Shown: piece by piece, positions 51,497-59,817 of the stretch
How positions within the stretch are numbered: the stretch's first letter is position 1
Layout: each line of letters begins with the position of its first letter
The notes under the pieces: generated by a model
What the model saw: only the letters and a program-made list of their open reading frames with translations
The model's database searches: none
Told to the model about the DNA's origin: nothing
Position numbers and translations under genes: made by a program
Assembly: GCF_002770725.1 (NCBI RefSeq)
Contig: NZ_NQVN01000006.1
Coordinates: 124,001 to 188,000, forward strand
Direction: 5' to 3'
Origin: Pleomorphomonas carboxyditropha
Lineage (GTDB): Bacteria > Pseudomonadota > Alphaproteobacteria > Rhizobiales > Pleomorphomonadaceae
Length of the DNA: 64,000 bases

Positions 51497-52165
51497 ATGC
51501 GTCCGGTGGTGGTTTTCGATCTCGATGGCACGCTTCTCGACACGGCGCCCGATCTTCTGCGGGCGCTCAACCGCATCCTCGGCGACGAAGGCCTTGCCGC
51601 CGTCGAGCGCGCCGACGTGACGGACCTGTTCGGCCATGGCGCGCGGGCGCTGATCGGCGAGGGGTTCCGCCTGGCCAATCGGCCGCTCGACGCCGTCCGG
51701 CTGCCCGAACTGGTCGAGCGATTCGTCGCTGTCTACGCCGCGGAGATCGCGTCGGAGACGCGCCCCTACCCCGGCCTCGTCGACGCCCTCGCCCGCCTGT
51801 CCCGTCGCGGTTTCGGCTTCGCCGTCTGCACCAACAAGCGGGAGGTTCTGAGCCACGCGGTGCTCGAAGGCACAGGTCTTTCTTCGCTGTTCGCCGCGGT
51901 GGTCGGCGGCGATAGCCTGCCCGAGCACAAGCCGCATCCGCGCCCGCTCCTCGAAGCGATCGCCCGTGCCGGCGGAACGCCGGAGGCGGCGGTGATGGTC
52001 GGCGACAGCGAAACCGACATCGCCACCGCCCGGGCGGCCGGCGTGCCGGCCATCGCCGTCGATTTCGGCTATGGCGGACGGCCGGCAACCGAGTTCGGCG
52101 CCGATCTGGTCATCGGCCACTATGACGAACTGGACCAGGCGATAGAGGCGCTGCTGCCGAGCTGA
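51497..52165 (+). CDS. gph: Phosphoglycolate phosphatase
   Basis: A 222-residue HAD-superfamily hydrolase (subfamily IA). Motif I VVFDLDGTLLDTAPDLLRAL (about 4-23), motif II FAVCTNKRE, motif III Lys in LPEHKPHPRPLLEA and motif IV MVGDSETDIATARAAG are all present, with the helical cap between I and II. These match Gph rather than other HAD phosphatases. It converges on the DUF6766 gene. Confidence 0.93.
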   Translation: MRPVVVFDLDGTLLDTAPDLLRALNRILGDEGLAAVERADVTDLFGHGARALIGEGFRLANRPLDAVRLPELVERFVAVYAAEIASETRPYPGLVDALARLSRRGFGFAVCTNKREVLSHAVLEGTGLSSLFAAVVGGDSLPEHKPHPRPLLEAIARAGGTPEAAVMVGDSETDIATARAAGVPAIAVDFGYGGRPATEFGADLVIGHYDELDQAIEALLPS

Positions 52166-52182
52166 ACACCTGCCCGAGCGGG

Positions 52183-52821
52183 CTATTCGCCGGTTTCGGC
52201 GTTTGTCGCGCCGACCGGCTTCGATTCCGGCGAGCCCTTCTGGCGGAGGAAGATCGACAGGACGACCAGCACGGCGGTCGACAGAAACTCCGACTGCCAG
52301 TTCTGGAAGGATTCGAACCACAACTGGGCATCGAGGAAATAGGCGCCCATCGACCGGGGCGCCGCGCCATGCCGCAGCGCCTCCTCGTTGGCCGCGGCAA
52401 AGCTCGCCGACCAGTGCAGGATGAACGACAGCACGAACAGCGCGGCAAGCGCCAGGCCCAGCCCGTTGGTGTACAGCCACGACAGGATGGGATGGCGCTG
52501 CCTGAGATCGGCCGGCAGTTCGTCGTTCGGCCGGTCGGGATCGTCGGGATCCCGCGATTCCGACGAGCCGCGCTGGAACAGCATCGCCGTCAGGATGACG
52601 TAGGCCGACATCTGCAGGAACTCGCTTTCCCAGTTCTCGAACAGCGCCGACAGGAAAGCGCCGCTGCCGAGATAGGCGAGAAGGCCGATGGCCGGCGCGC
52701 CGTGCTCGGTAAGTTCCTGGTTGTGGTGCGCATGACCGGTCCAGATCATGCCGGCAACGCTGACCAGGAACATCGCCATCAGCGCGACCGTCAGTCCGTT
52801 GTCGCGGAAAAAGATTCTCAC
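52183..52821 (-). CDS. DUF6766 family membrane protein
   Basis: A 212-residue inner-membrane protein with about four hydrophobic segments in two similar halves: each half has a LTVALMAMFLVS-like helix and a WESEFLQ / WQSEFLS motif (about residues 63-70 and 178-185), suggesting an internal duplication. Matches DUF6766; function unknown. The start is GTG at 52821 with GAGAAGGGGAGC upstream. It lies 134 bp downstream of the mgtC-like gene on the same strand. Confidence 0.85.
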   Translation of the reverse strand: MRIFFRDNGLTVALMAMFLVSVAGMIWTGHAHHNQELTEHGAPAIGLLAYLGSGAFLSALFENWESEFLQMSAYVILTAMLFQRGSSESRDPDDPDRPNDELPADLRQRHPILSWLYTNGLGLALAALFVLSFILHWSASFAAANEEALRHGAAPRSMGAYFLDAQLWFESFQNWQSEFLSTAVLVVLSIFLRQKGSPESKPVGATNAETGE

Positions 52822-52955
52822 GATGCTCCCCTTCTCCAGCGCTCAATGGTCGGCGGATCGACTTGGCGGCCGGCGTCCGTTCCCACGCCCGGAAGAAACG
52901 CCGGCCCGTCCGTTGCGTTCCGATCGGGCCCCGCATTGCCGGTGCCCGCAGCCGC

Positions 52956-53441
52956 TCATTCGTCCTTGAGGCCGGTGGCATATTGCAGGTGGCGCAGCAG
53001 CCAGAGGATGACGACGCCGGCGAAACTGGCCAACAGCGCGACGGACCATACTCCGAGGCCGCAGGCCAGCCCGATGGCTCCGGAGAGCCACATGCTGGCG
53101 CCGGTCGTCAGCCCTTTCACATCGCCCTTGGTGAAGACGATGACGCCGGCCGCCAGAAAGGTGATTCCCGCCGTGACGGCTTCCACCAGCCGGATCGGAT
53201 CGAACCGCATGACGGCAGTGTCGTCCGCCAGCGTCTCCATCATGTAGATCGTGATCATGCAGAAGGTGGCGACGGCCAGCCCGACCAGCATGTTGGTCCT
53301 GAGGCCGGCCGGATTTTTTTGCGCTCCCCTTTCGAGCCCGATCAGGCCGCACAACAGGGCGGCGCCGATCGTTCTGATCAACAGGATTTCCATCGGCAGC
53401 GGGAACTCGAAGTCGAATTCCTCGATAAGGCTTTGCGGCAT
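52956..53441 (-). CDS. MgtC/SapB family membrane protein
   Basis: A 161-residue inner-membrane protein with four to five membrane segments. The family signature GLIGLERGAQKNPAGLRTNM (about 32-51) and VGLAVATFCMITIYM are clear. It is shorter than Salmonella MgtC (about 230), lacking the C-terminal cytosolic domain, as do SapB/YhiD-type members. Role (magnesium limitation, ATPase modulation) is inferred from the family only. GGAGAAGG gives a good ribosome site. Confidence 0.9.
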   Translation of the reverse strand: MPQSLIEEFDFEFPLPMEILLIRTIGAALLCGLIGLERGAQKNPAGLRTNMLVGLAVATFCMITIYMMETLADDTAVMRFDPIRLVEAVTAGITFLAAGVIVFTKGDVKGLTTGASMWLSGAIGLACGLGVWSVALLASFAGVVILWLLRHLQYATGLKDE

Positions 53442-53645
53442 CGTCCTTCTCCAGGTTCTCCGACAAACAAGTTCCCGAACGGGGAAAGGTTCCAGACCCG
53501 TGGCCTTCGCCCCTCAAGACGCTGGAAACCGCTGCGCCGATACGCGATGATCCCCTCGCCGACCGGCCGCCAATTCGGCAATCGGAGCGATCGCTTCGAT
53601 CCGGCCGCCACCGCGGACCGAGAGGTCCCATCGAGGACGCCGCCC

Positions 53646-54443
53646 ATGACCTCGCCTCTGAGCCAGGACGAAATCCGCCGCTACTCGCGCCATCTGCTGC
53701 TGCGGGACGTCGGCGGGCCCGGTCAGCAAAAGCTCAAGGCGGCCCGGGTGCTGTGCATCGGGGCCGGCGGGCTCGGCTCCCCCGTCATCGAATATCTGGC
53801 CGCCGCCGGCGTCGGCACGCTCGGCCTCGTCGACGACGACGTGGTGTCGCTGTCCAATTTGCAGCGGCAGGTGGTCCATTCCACCGCCAGCCTCGGCCGG
53901 CCCAAGGTCGAGAGCGCCGCCGAGCGCGTCGCGGCCCTGAACCCCAACGTGGCGACGGAGCTGTTTCCGGTTCGTCTCGATGGCGGCAACATCGCCGAGA
54001 TCGTCGGGCGCTTCGATATCGTCGTCGACGGCACCGACAATTTTCCGACGCGCTTCCTGGTGGCGGACACCGCCTACGCGCTGCAAAAGCCGCTCGTTTC
54101 GGCGGCGGTGCAGGAGTTCTACGGCTCGGTGACGACGCTTCGGCCCTATCTGCCGGACGACGACGGCCAGCCCGCACCGAGCTGGCGCTGCCTGATGCCG
54201 CGCGAGCCGGAGGGCGACGTGCCGACCTGCGAGCAGGTCGGAATTCTCGGCGCGGTGGTCGGCGTGCTCGGCACCCTCGCGGCCTGCGAGGTGCTGAAGC
54301 TGATCACCGGCGTCGGCAAGCCGCTGATCGGCCGCCTGCTGATGGTCGACATCCGCGACATGCGGATCGACACCATCGGCTATCGGCGCCGGCCGGACAC
54401 GGTGACGCCCGCACTGCCAGGCCGGCGGGCGGAAGCGGGATAG
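53646..54443 (+). CDS. moeB: MoeB/ThiF-family E1-like adenylyltransferase
   Basis: Activates the C-terminal Gly-Gly of a ubiquitin-like sulfur carrier (MoaD or ThiS) by adenylation. The 265-residue protein has RYSRHLLLRDVGGPGQQKLK (about 12-31), the nucleotide loop CIGAGGLGSPVIEYLAAAG, the VSLSNLQRQVVH block and the Cys region PTCEQVGILGAVVGVLG. E. coli MoeB has two CxxC zinc pairs; here the first is reduced to SWRC and the second is absent, so it may not bind zinc. MoeB is favoured because moaA is close, but ThiF-like use is possible. Confidence 0.85.
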   Translation: MTSPLSQDEIRRYSRHLLLRDVGGPGQQKLKAARVLCIGAGGLGSPVIEYLAAAGVGTLGLVDDDVVSLSNLQRQVVHSTASLGRPKVESAAERVAALNPNVATELFPVRLDGGNIAEIVGRFDIVVDGTDNFPTRFLVADTAYALQKPLVSAAVQEFYGSVTTLRPYLPDDDGQPAPSWRCLMPREPEGDVPTCEQVGILGAVVGVLGTLAACEVLKLITGVGKPLIGRLLMVDIRDMRIDTIGYRRRPDTVTPALPGRRAEAG

Positions 54444-54629
54444 CCCGCCGACCGGAAATCGGTCTCCGGCGCGGCCGGGCGACGCCTTTTTCTCCGACAT
54501 CGACCATATGGGCAGCGCGCCTGTCGCCCAGGTGACTGAGACCGTCCCTCACGATGTGGTTTTCTCCGACAGGGAGCCGGCCCGGGCAGTCGTCCGTGCC
54601 CGCCCGAGGAGGCACCGAGGGCCCTTGGG

Positions 54630-55352
54630 ATGTCCGTCACATCGAATATGCCGTCCCTGAGATCCGGTGCGCAATCGCTGGCCGGCCTCAGGGCCCTGGC
54701 CGCCGACTACGACGGCACCCTTGCCGAACACGGCCGGATGAGCGCCGATACCGAGGCGGCGCTGCGGTCGCTGCGCGGCGTCGGCTTCCGGCTGATCCTG
54801 GTGTCCGGCCGCCGGCTCGAGAACATCAGGAAGCTCTGCGACGCGCTCGATCTGTTCGACGCGGTTATCCTGGAAAACGGCGCCGTCTCCTTCTGCCCGG
54901 CGACCGGGATCGAGCGGTTGATCGCGCCGCCGGTCGACGAGCGGTTCCTCGCCGACGCGGCGCAGGCGCTTCCGGGCCAACCGCTGTTCGTCGGACGGTC
55001 GATGGCGGCCACCGGCGCCGAGAACGCGGCCCGCGTCGAGCTGGTCATCGCGCGCGGCGGCTATGACCTCCACGTCGTCGGCTGCGGCGGCCGGGTGCTG
55101 GTCCTGCCGGCGGGGATCGACAAGGACAGCGGCCTTTCCCACGCCCTCGCCGGCCTCGGGCTGCGGCGGGATCAGGTGGTGGCGGTCGGCGACGAGGAAA
55201 ACGACGTCGAGCTGTTCAGAGGCTGCGGCCTGACGGCCGCCGTCGGCAACGCCGCGCCGAGACTGAAGGCGACCGCCGACCTGGTGCTGCCGGGGGAGTG
55301 CGGGCAAAGCGTCCGCCATCTCGTCGACATGCTGCTCGCGCGCGCCGCCTGA
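54630..55352 (+). CDS. HAD-IIB family hydrolase
   Basis: A 240-residue HAD phosphatase of the Cof/SPP type. Motif I LRALAADYDGTLAEHGRMSA (about 20-39), motif II ILVSGRRLENIRKLC, the type IIB cap (about 85-165), motif III Lys in GIDKDSGLSHAL and motif IV AVGDEENDVELFRGCG. The substrate is not known; sugar phosphates such as trehalose or sucrose phosphate are typical. It is 186 bp downstream of the MoeB-like gene and separated from moaA by a Rhizobiales-type repeat. Confidence 0.88.
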   Translation: MSVTSNMPSLRSGAQSLAGLRALAADYDGTLAEHGRMSADTEAALRSLRGVGFRLILVSGRRLENIRKLCDALDLFDAVILENGAVSFCPATGIERLIAPPVDERFLADAAQALPGQPLFVGRSMAATGAENAARVELVIARGGYDLHVVGCGGRVLVLPAGIDKDSGLSHALAGLGLRRDQVVAVGDEENDVELFRGCGLTAAVGNAAPRLKATADLVLPGECGQSVRHLVDMLLARAA

Positions 55353-55357
55353 AGCAC

Positions 55358-55460
55358 TAGAGCGTTTCCGTGTTTCATGGAAACGCAGAAACGCTCTATC
55401 TTCTTGAATTGGCGCATTTTCTTCACGCGAACCGGTTTCCACTTCGCTCGAAAATGCTCT
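55358..55460. repeat. Rhizobiales-type dispersed intergenic repeat
   Basis: A palindromic element of about 103 bp between the convergent HAD and moaA genes. AGAGCGTTTC (55359-55368) pairs with GAAACGCTCT (55388-55397) through a long stem with two mismatches. The segment to 55460 carries the words ACCGGTTTCCACTTCGCTCG and AAAATGCTCT. I recall very similar sequences scattered between genes of many Rhizobiales genomes. It may also terminate both convergent transcripts. Confidence 0.75.
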
Positions 55461-55465
55461 CGACC

Positions 55466-56464
55466 TCAGCCGCCCAGAACCGACATCGGCCGTTCGAGGG
55501 CCGGCTCGCCGTGGCGCCGGATTGCGAAATCATGCCCCTTCGGCTTGCGCAGGATGGCGCGATCGATCGCCGCATTCAGAGTGTCGTCGCTTTCCGAGCC
55601 GCGAAGCGCCGCGCGGAGATCGGCGCCGCCACGCTCGCCGAGGCAGGTGTAGAGCCGGCCGGTGGCGCTGACGCGGATGCGGTTGCAGCTTTCGCAGAAA
55701 TTGTGGCTCATCGGCGTGATGAAGCCGATCAGGCCGCCCGTTTCGCGGACGCGCGCATAGCGAGCCGGTCCGCCGGTGCGGTCGTCGACATCGATGAGCG
55801 TCCAGCGCTTTGCCATGCGGCGGCGCAGGTCGCCAAGCGGCAGGTACTGGTCGGCCCTGTCGACGTCGAGATGACCGAGCGGCATGGTCTCGATCAGCGT
55901 CAGATCCATGCCCCGCCCATGGGCGAAGGCGATCAGGCCGTCGATCTCGCGTTCGGTGACGCCGCGGAGAGCCACGGCGTTGAGCTTGACCTTGAGGCCG
56001 GCCGCCTGGGCGGCCGCGATGCCGGCAAGGGTTCCGGCGAGATCGCCGTGCCGGGTGATGGCCGCGTAGCGGGCCGGGTCGAGCGTATCGAGCGACACGT
56101 TGACCCGCCGCACGCCCGCGGCGGCCAAATCCGGGGCGAAGCGGGCGAGCCGCGTGCCGTTGGTGGTCAGCGTCAGCTCGCGCAGGGCGCCGCTGGCGAG
56201 GTGGCGCGACAGGCCCTGGAAGAGCTGCAGGATGTCCTTGCGCAGCAGCGGCTCGCCGCCGGTGATGCGGATCTTGTCGACGCCGCGTCCGATCAACGCC
56301 GACGCCAGCCGGTCGAGCTCCTCGAAGCTGAGCAGCTCGTGCCGGGGCAGGAAGACGACGTCGTCGGTCATGCAGTAGACGCAGCGAAGGTCGCAGCGAT
56401 CGGTCACCGACAGGCGGAGATAGCGGATGGCTCGGCCGTAGCCGTCGGTCAGGAAAGCACTCAT
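55466..56464 (-). CDS. moaA: GTP 3',8-cyclase MoaA
   Basis: Radical SAM enzyme starting molybdenum cofactor synthesis. The 332-residue protein has the SAM cluster motif [12 protein letters not shown] (CX3CX2C, about 20-31), [16 protein letters not shown], the second cluster region [20 protein letters not shown], and the essential C-terminal Gly-Gly (MSVLGG). It follows the GAF/Crp regulator gene by 66 bp on the same strand. The partner moaC gene is not in the window. Confidence 0.96.
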   Translation of the reverse strand: MSAFLTDGYGRAIRYLRLSVTDRCDLRCVYCMTDDVVFLPRHELLSFEELDRLASALIGRGVDKIRITGGEPLLRKDILQLFQGLSRHLASGALRELTLTTNGTRLARFAPDLAAAGVRRVNVSLDTLDPARYAAITRHGDLAGTLAGIAAAQAAGLKVKLNAVALRGVTEREIDGLIAFAHGRGMDLTLIETMPLGHLDVDRADQYLPLGDLRRRMAKRWTLIDVDDRTGGPARYARVRETGGLIGFITPMSHNFCESCNRIRVSATGRLYTCLGERGGADLRAALRGSESDDTLNAAIDRAILRKPKGHDFAIRRHGEPALERPMSVLGG

Positions 56465-56530
56465 GATCGTTGCTGGTACGCCTCGAACCTGATGTTCGGA
56501 CCGGCCTGTTGCCGCCGGGCGGGATATGCC

Positions 56531-58273
56531 TCAGCGCAGAACGCGCAGTTCCTCCTTGAGATTTTCGATATCCGGGATGACGAAGGTGCGCGGCGACGGC
56601 CGCTGGACATCGCCCGTCCGGATCAGCTCGGCCAACACCGTCGACACCGACTGGCGCGCCGCGCCGATGGCCATGGCGAGGTCGTCGCCATGCGGCGCGG
56701 CGTCGATGACGACTCCGGTCGAGGTTTGGCGACCGTCGTGCTCGGCCATCTCGCAGAGATAGCGGATCAATCGATAGCGCACGCTGCGGAAGGCCATCTC
56801 GCCGACCATGGTGAGCGACCGGTTCAGCATCTTCTCGACCGCCGGCAGAATGCACATGCCGAACTCGGGATGGTCGCGGGTTAGCCGCCGGAACGCCGCG
56901 CGCGGGATCACGGCCGCCTCGCCTTCCTTGCGCACCTCGACCACCATCTCCGGCTGAAGCGGCACGGCGTCGCCGGGCCCGAGGGTGAACAGCGTCAGCT
57001 CCTTGCCCTCGTGCGAAGCGAAGCAGCGGTAGCGGCCCGACGCGACCACGAGGATGGCCTCGCCGGTGTCGTCCATCAGGTTGGCGCCGTAAACGAGATG
57101 GCCGACTTTCATCTTGCGCAGCTTCGGGCCGCCCTCGATTTGCAGGGTCTCGAGCACGACATGCGGCAGCGCGTCGCCGCCGGCCGGCTCGGCGAGCACC
57201 GGCCGCGCCGGTTGCCGCTCGATCGCCCGCCCCGGCTCCGTGCCGCCTTGCACCTTGCGGGGCATCTGCAGGCGGGCGAAGAAGGTCGAGCCGTGGGCGG
57301 ACTGCACCACGCATTCGTCGGCCGACGCCTGCCGCGTGACGCTGGCGTGCTGCACCGAGAACAACTGCCGGAAATGCATGACGCCGATTGCCGACCAGCT
57401 GAGGCCGATCAGCTCCACGGCCATGCGGTTGGCACCGACCAGACGGTCGTTGTCGAAGGCCAGCAAGCCCTCGTTGGGGCCGCCGAGCAGGCGGGGATTG
57501 GAATGCAGGTGCATCTGCTCGAAGCGTCCATACCGCCGCTCGAACAGGCGTCGTTCGATTTCGTTGGCCGCCCGCTTCAACAGCGGCAGCGAATAGTCGT
57601 GGGCGACCGTCACCGACGTCGAAAGATCGATGATGCCGGCCAGCGCGCCGCACGGATCGATGATCGGCACCGCCGAGCAACTGATGTCGGTGTTGCCGTT
57701 GCAGAAATGCTCGGCTCCGATCACCGACAGGGCGAAGCGTTCGGACAGGGCCGTGCCGATGGCATTGGTGCCCATCGCCTGTTCCGACCAGTCGCCGCCG
57801 GCGCACAGGCCGAGCCGCTCCGCTTCGTCGCTGAAGGTGTTGTCGCCGAGGCGAACCAGCACCACGCCGTTGGGGTCGGTCAGCACCACGACGCCGCCTA
57901 GCGGCTGCGTTTCGCGGCAGAGCGTGACGATCTCGCCCCAGGCGGAAACCAGCAGCTCCTCGTTGCGCTCCCGCAACTCCTTGAGGGCGGTTTCCGTCAG
58001 CCGCGTCTCGCGCCGTCGCGACGCACCGTTGGCAAGGCCATGCAGGCTGCTGCGCTCCCAGGAGCGCAGGATCGGCAGCGGCACGCCCTCGGGCAGGATG
58101 CCGTCGGCCATGAACTTCGAACGCACGGCCAGCAACCGTCCCTGATCGGGAAGGGGGCCGGGGCGCGCGCTGCGCTCATGTCGTCCGGACATGCTTCGGC
58201 AAGTGCCGCAGGCGGCCGGCCCGCCCGTCGGAATGGCGCATGTATCGGCTTCAAGCCGTTGAGGCAGGACCAT
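56531..58273 (-). CDS. Hybrid regulator: AcoR-like GAF sensor with Crp/Fnr output domain
   Basis: A 580-residue regulator with an unusual domain order. Residues 58-220 resemble the N-terminus of AcoR-type activators (LPILRSWERSSLHG, about 66-79; GAF with GDWSEQAMGTNAIGTALSER and ISCSAVPIIDPCG). A PAS-like segment follows at about 245-340. Where AcoR has a sigma-54 AAA+ domain, this protein has a cyclic-nucleotide-binding-like jellyroll (about 395-480) and a Crp-type helix-turn-helix (GAARQSVSTVLAELIRTGDV, near 540). The N-terminus holds Cys12, Cys22 and Cys25. The start at 58273 is fixed by GGAGG eight bases upstream. It sits between the radical SAM cassette and moaA and is the likely local regulator. 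Confidence 0.85.
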   Translation of the reverse strand: MVLPQRLEADTCAIPTGGPAACGTCRSMSGRHERSARPGPLPDQGRLLAVRSKFMADGILPEGVPLPILRSWERSSLHGLANGASRRRETRLTETALKELRERNEELLVSAWGEIVTLCRETQPLGGVVVLTDPNGVVLVRLGDNTFSDEAERLGLCAGGDWSEQAMGTNAIGTALSERFALSVIGAEHFCNGNTDISCSAVPIIDPCGALAGIIDLSTSVTVAHDYSLPLLKRAANEIERRLFERRYGRFEQMHLHSNPRLLGGPNEGLLAFDNDRLVGANRMAVELIGLSWSAIGVMHFRQLFSVQHASVTRQASADECVVQSAHGSTFFARLQMPRKVQGGTEPGRAIERQPARPVLAEPAGGDALPHVVLETLQIEGGPKLRKMKVGHLVYGANLMDDTGEAILVVASGRYRCFASHEGKELTLFTLGPGDAVPLQPEMVVEVRKEGEAAVIPRAAFRRLTRDHPEFGMCILPAVEKMLNRSLTMVGEMAFRSVRYRLIRYLCEMAEHDGRQTSTGVVIDAAPHGDDLAMAIGAARQSVSTVLAELIRTGDVQRPSPRTFVIPDIENLKEELRVLR

Positions 58274-58434
58274 TTCAGCACCCTCCAGGTGCATCCACCG
58301 CTGAAGTTTCAAAGACATGCTTCGCGGTTTTACGGGCGAAGCCATCCCGGACAAGCCACCCGGCGGCGAGGCCGAACTTCAGCTAAAGGTGGGCTTTCCT
58401 GTCATGGATTCGATCATATGCCCTGCCGAACTAA

Positions 58435-58480
58435 ATCGTTATGATCTTTCAGTCGATATAACCGTAAACTATATAACGAT
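58435..58480. promoter_or_regulatory. AT-rich region with inverted repeat upstream of the hybrid regulator
   Basis: ATCGTTAT (58435-58442) and ATAACGAT (58473-58480) are perfect inverse copies 30 bp apart in a notably AT-rich patch (about 58430-58510), 160-210 bp upstream of the regulator start and just after the end of the cassette. It is the likely promoter or operator of the regulator gene; the binding protein is unknown and could be the regulator itself. Confidence 0.4.
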
Positions 58481-58506
58481 CTTGATTGTTGTTTTATTTC
58501 AGACAT

Positions 58507-59817
58507 TTAATCCTCCCCGCAGACCACCGTCACCCTGCGCTTGCGGCAGAGGGAAAACGGCGGGCCGGAAACCCGTTCGACGGCCAGGTCAATTCCCGCC
58601 GCTTGCAGCCACGGACCGACAATCGGGTGGCGAAGCAGCGCCGCCCGAACATCGACGATCGTGCGTGGGGCGGCCGCCATGACGCCGACGGCAAGGCGGG
58701 CGCCTCGGCCGGTTCTCAGCTCGACCGAGAAGTCGATCACGCCATCGACCGCGAAGATCGCGTCGTCGATGATCGCCGCCGGCAGGCGCCCTCCCCCTCC
58801 GGCGACGATCGGCTCGCCGATCCGCCCGCCGAGGCGCAACCGGCGGAGTACCGAGCCGCAGCGGCACCGATCGTCGATGACGCAGCCGCGGTCGCCGGTG
58901 CGATAGCGGATGAGAGGCAGGCCGCGGCGGCGCAAGGTGGTGACGACGATCTCGCCCTCCTGGCCGGCCGGCAGCGCCCGCCCGCTGCTCCCGTCGACGA
59001 CTTCGAGATACAGATCGGTTTCCCGGACATGCAGGCCGTCGTGCGCCTCGCAGGCGAGCGCGCCGCCATAGCCGGTCTCGGTCATGCCCCAGTGTTCGAA
59101 CGCTTCGGCGCCCCAGACGACGGCGAGCGCCGCCTTGAAGCTTGGCGAGACGCTGTCGGCGCTGACCAGCGCCGTCTCGATCCTGAGCGGCGGTCCGCCA
59201 TCGGCCTCCATGCGCCGGGCGGCGGCGCCAAGCGTCACCGGCATGCCGGCGATCGCCGCCGGCCGCAGTTCGCGCAAGGCGTCGACCATCCTATCCAGCG
59301 AGCCGGCGACGGGCAGCGCCACCGGAAAGGCGCCGAGACGGGTCAATCCGCGCATCAGGAGATCGCCGACACTGTCCGGCCGCTGGGCGGGAAAGGCCAC
59401 CGCCACCGAGCTGCCCGGACGCACGATGGTCGCCATGCCGTGCTCGAAATAGGCGACGGTCGCCTCGATGTCGGCTTCGGTGAAGAACAGGCGCTTCTGC
59501 CGGCCCAAGGTGCCCGACGTCGGGATGGTCACCAGTCGCACCGCGTCGCGCATCGGCAAGGCGATGAGCGACGGATCGCCGCGCACGAGGTCGTCGGCCG
59601 TCGTCAGCGGCAGTCGCGCGAGGTCGCGGAGATCGACAAGTTCGCAGGGTTCCGGCCAGCCGGTTCGCAGCCGATAGAAAGGGCTTTGGGAGCGCGCATA
59701 GGCGATCGTCTCGTTCAGGCAGCGAAGCTGATAGGCGTCGATGTCGTCGCGGGTCGGCAGGCGTGCGACGCCGATCGTCCGCCCCACCCAGGCATCGAGC
59801 GTTCCGGACCCGTTCAT
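58507..59817 (-). CDS. PaaK-like AMP-dependent ligase (DVU_1553-type)
   Basis: A 436-residue member of the adenylate-forming superfamily, nearest to phenylacetate-CoA ligases. Visible are RLPLTTADDLVR, the P-loop TIPTSGTLGRQKRLFFTEAD (about 95-114), EHWGMTETGYGGALAC, the hinge LPLIRYRTGDRG and a Cys pair after it (RCRCGS, about 345). It should activate a carboxylate as acyl-AMP, perhaps passing it to CoA. The substrate is unknown. The start overlaps the radical SAM stop by 4 bp. I recall this family as a fixed member of the TrsS cassette. Confidence 0.85.
   Translation of the reverse strand: MNGSGTLDAWVGRTIGVARLPTRDDIDAYQLRCLNETIAYARSQSPFYRLRTGWPEPCELVDLRDLARLPLTTADDLVRGDPSLIALPMRDAVRLVTIPTSGTLGRQKRLFFTEADIEATVAYFEHGMATIVRPGSSVAVAFPAQRPDSVGDLLMRGLTRLGAFPVALPVAGSLDRMVDALRELRPAAIAGMPVTLGAAARRMEADGGPPLRIETALVSADSVSPSFKAALAVVWGAEAFEHWGMTETGYGGALACEAHDGLHVRETDLYLEVVDGSSGRALPAGQEGEIVVTTLRRRGLPLIRYRTGDRGCVIDDRCRCGSVLRRLRLGGRIGEPIVAGGGGRLPAAIIDDAIFAVDGVIDFSVELRTGRGARLAVGVMAAAPRTIVDVRAALLRHPIVGPWLQAAGIDLAVERVSGPPFSLCRKRRVTVVCGED

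Noticed and set aside
54444-54629. Terminator between the MoeB-like and HAD genes
   Set aside because: A T-run near 54487 follows a short GGCG/CGCC stem, but the stem is only about 4 bp with a long loop, too weak to list.
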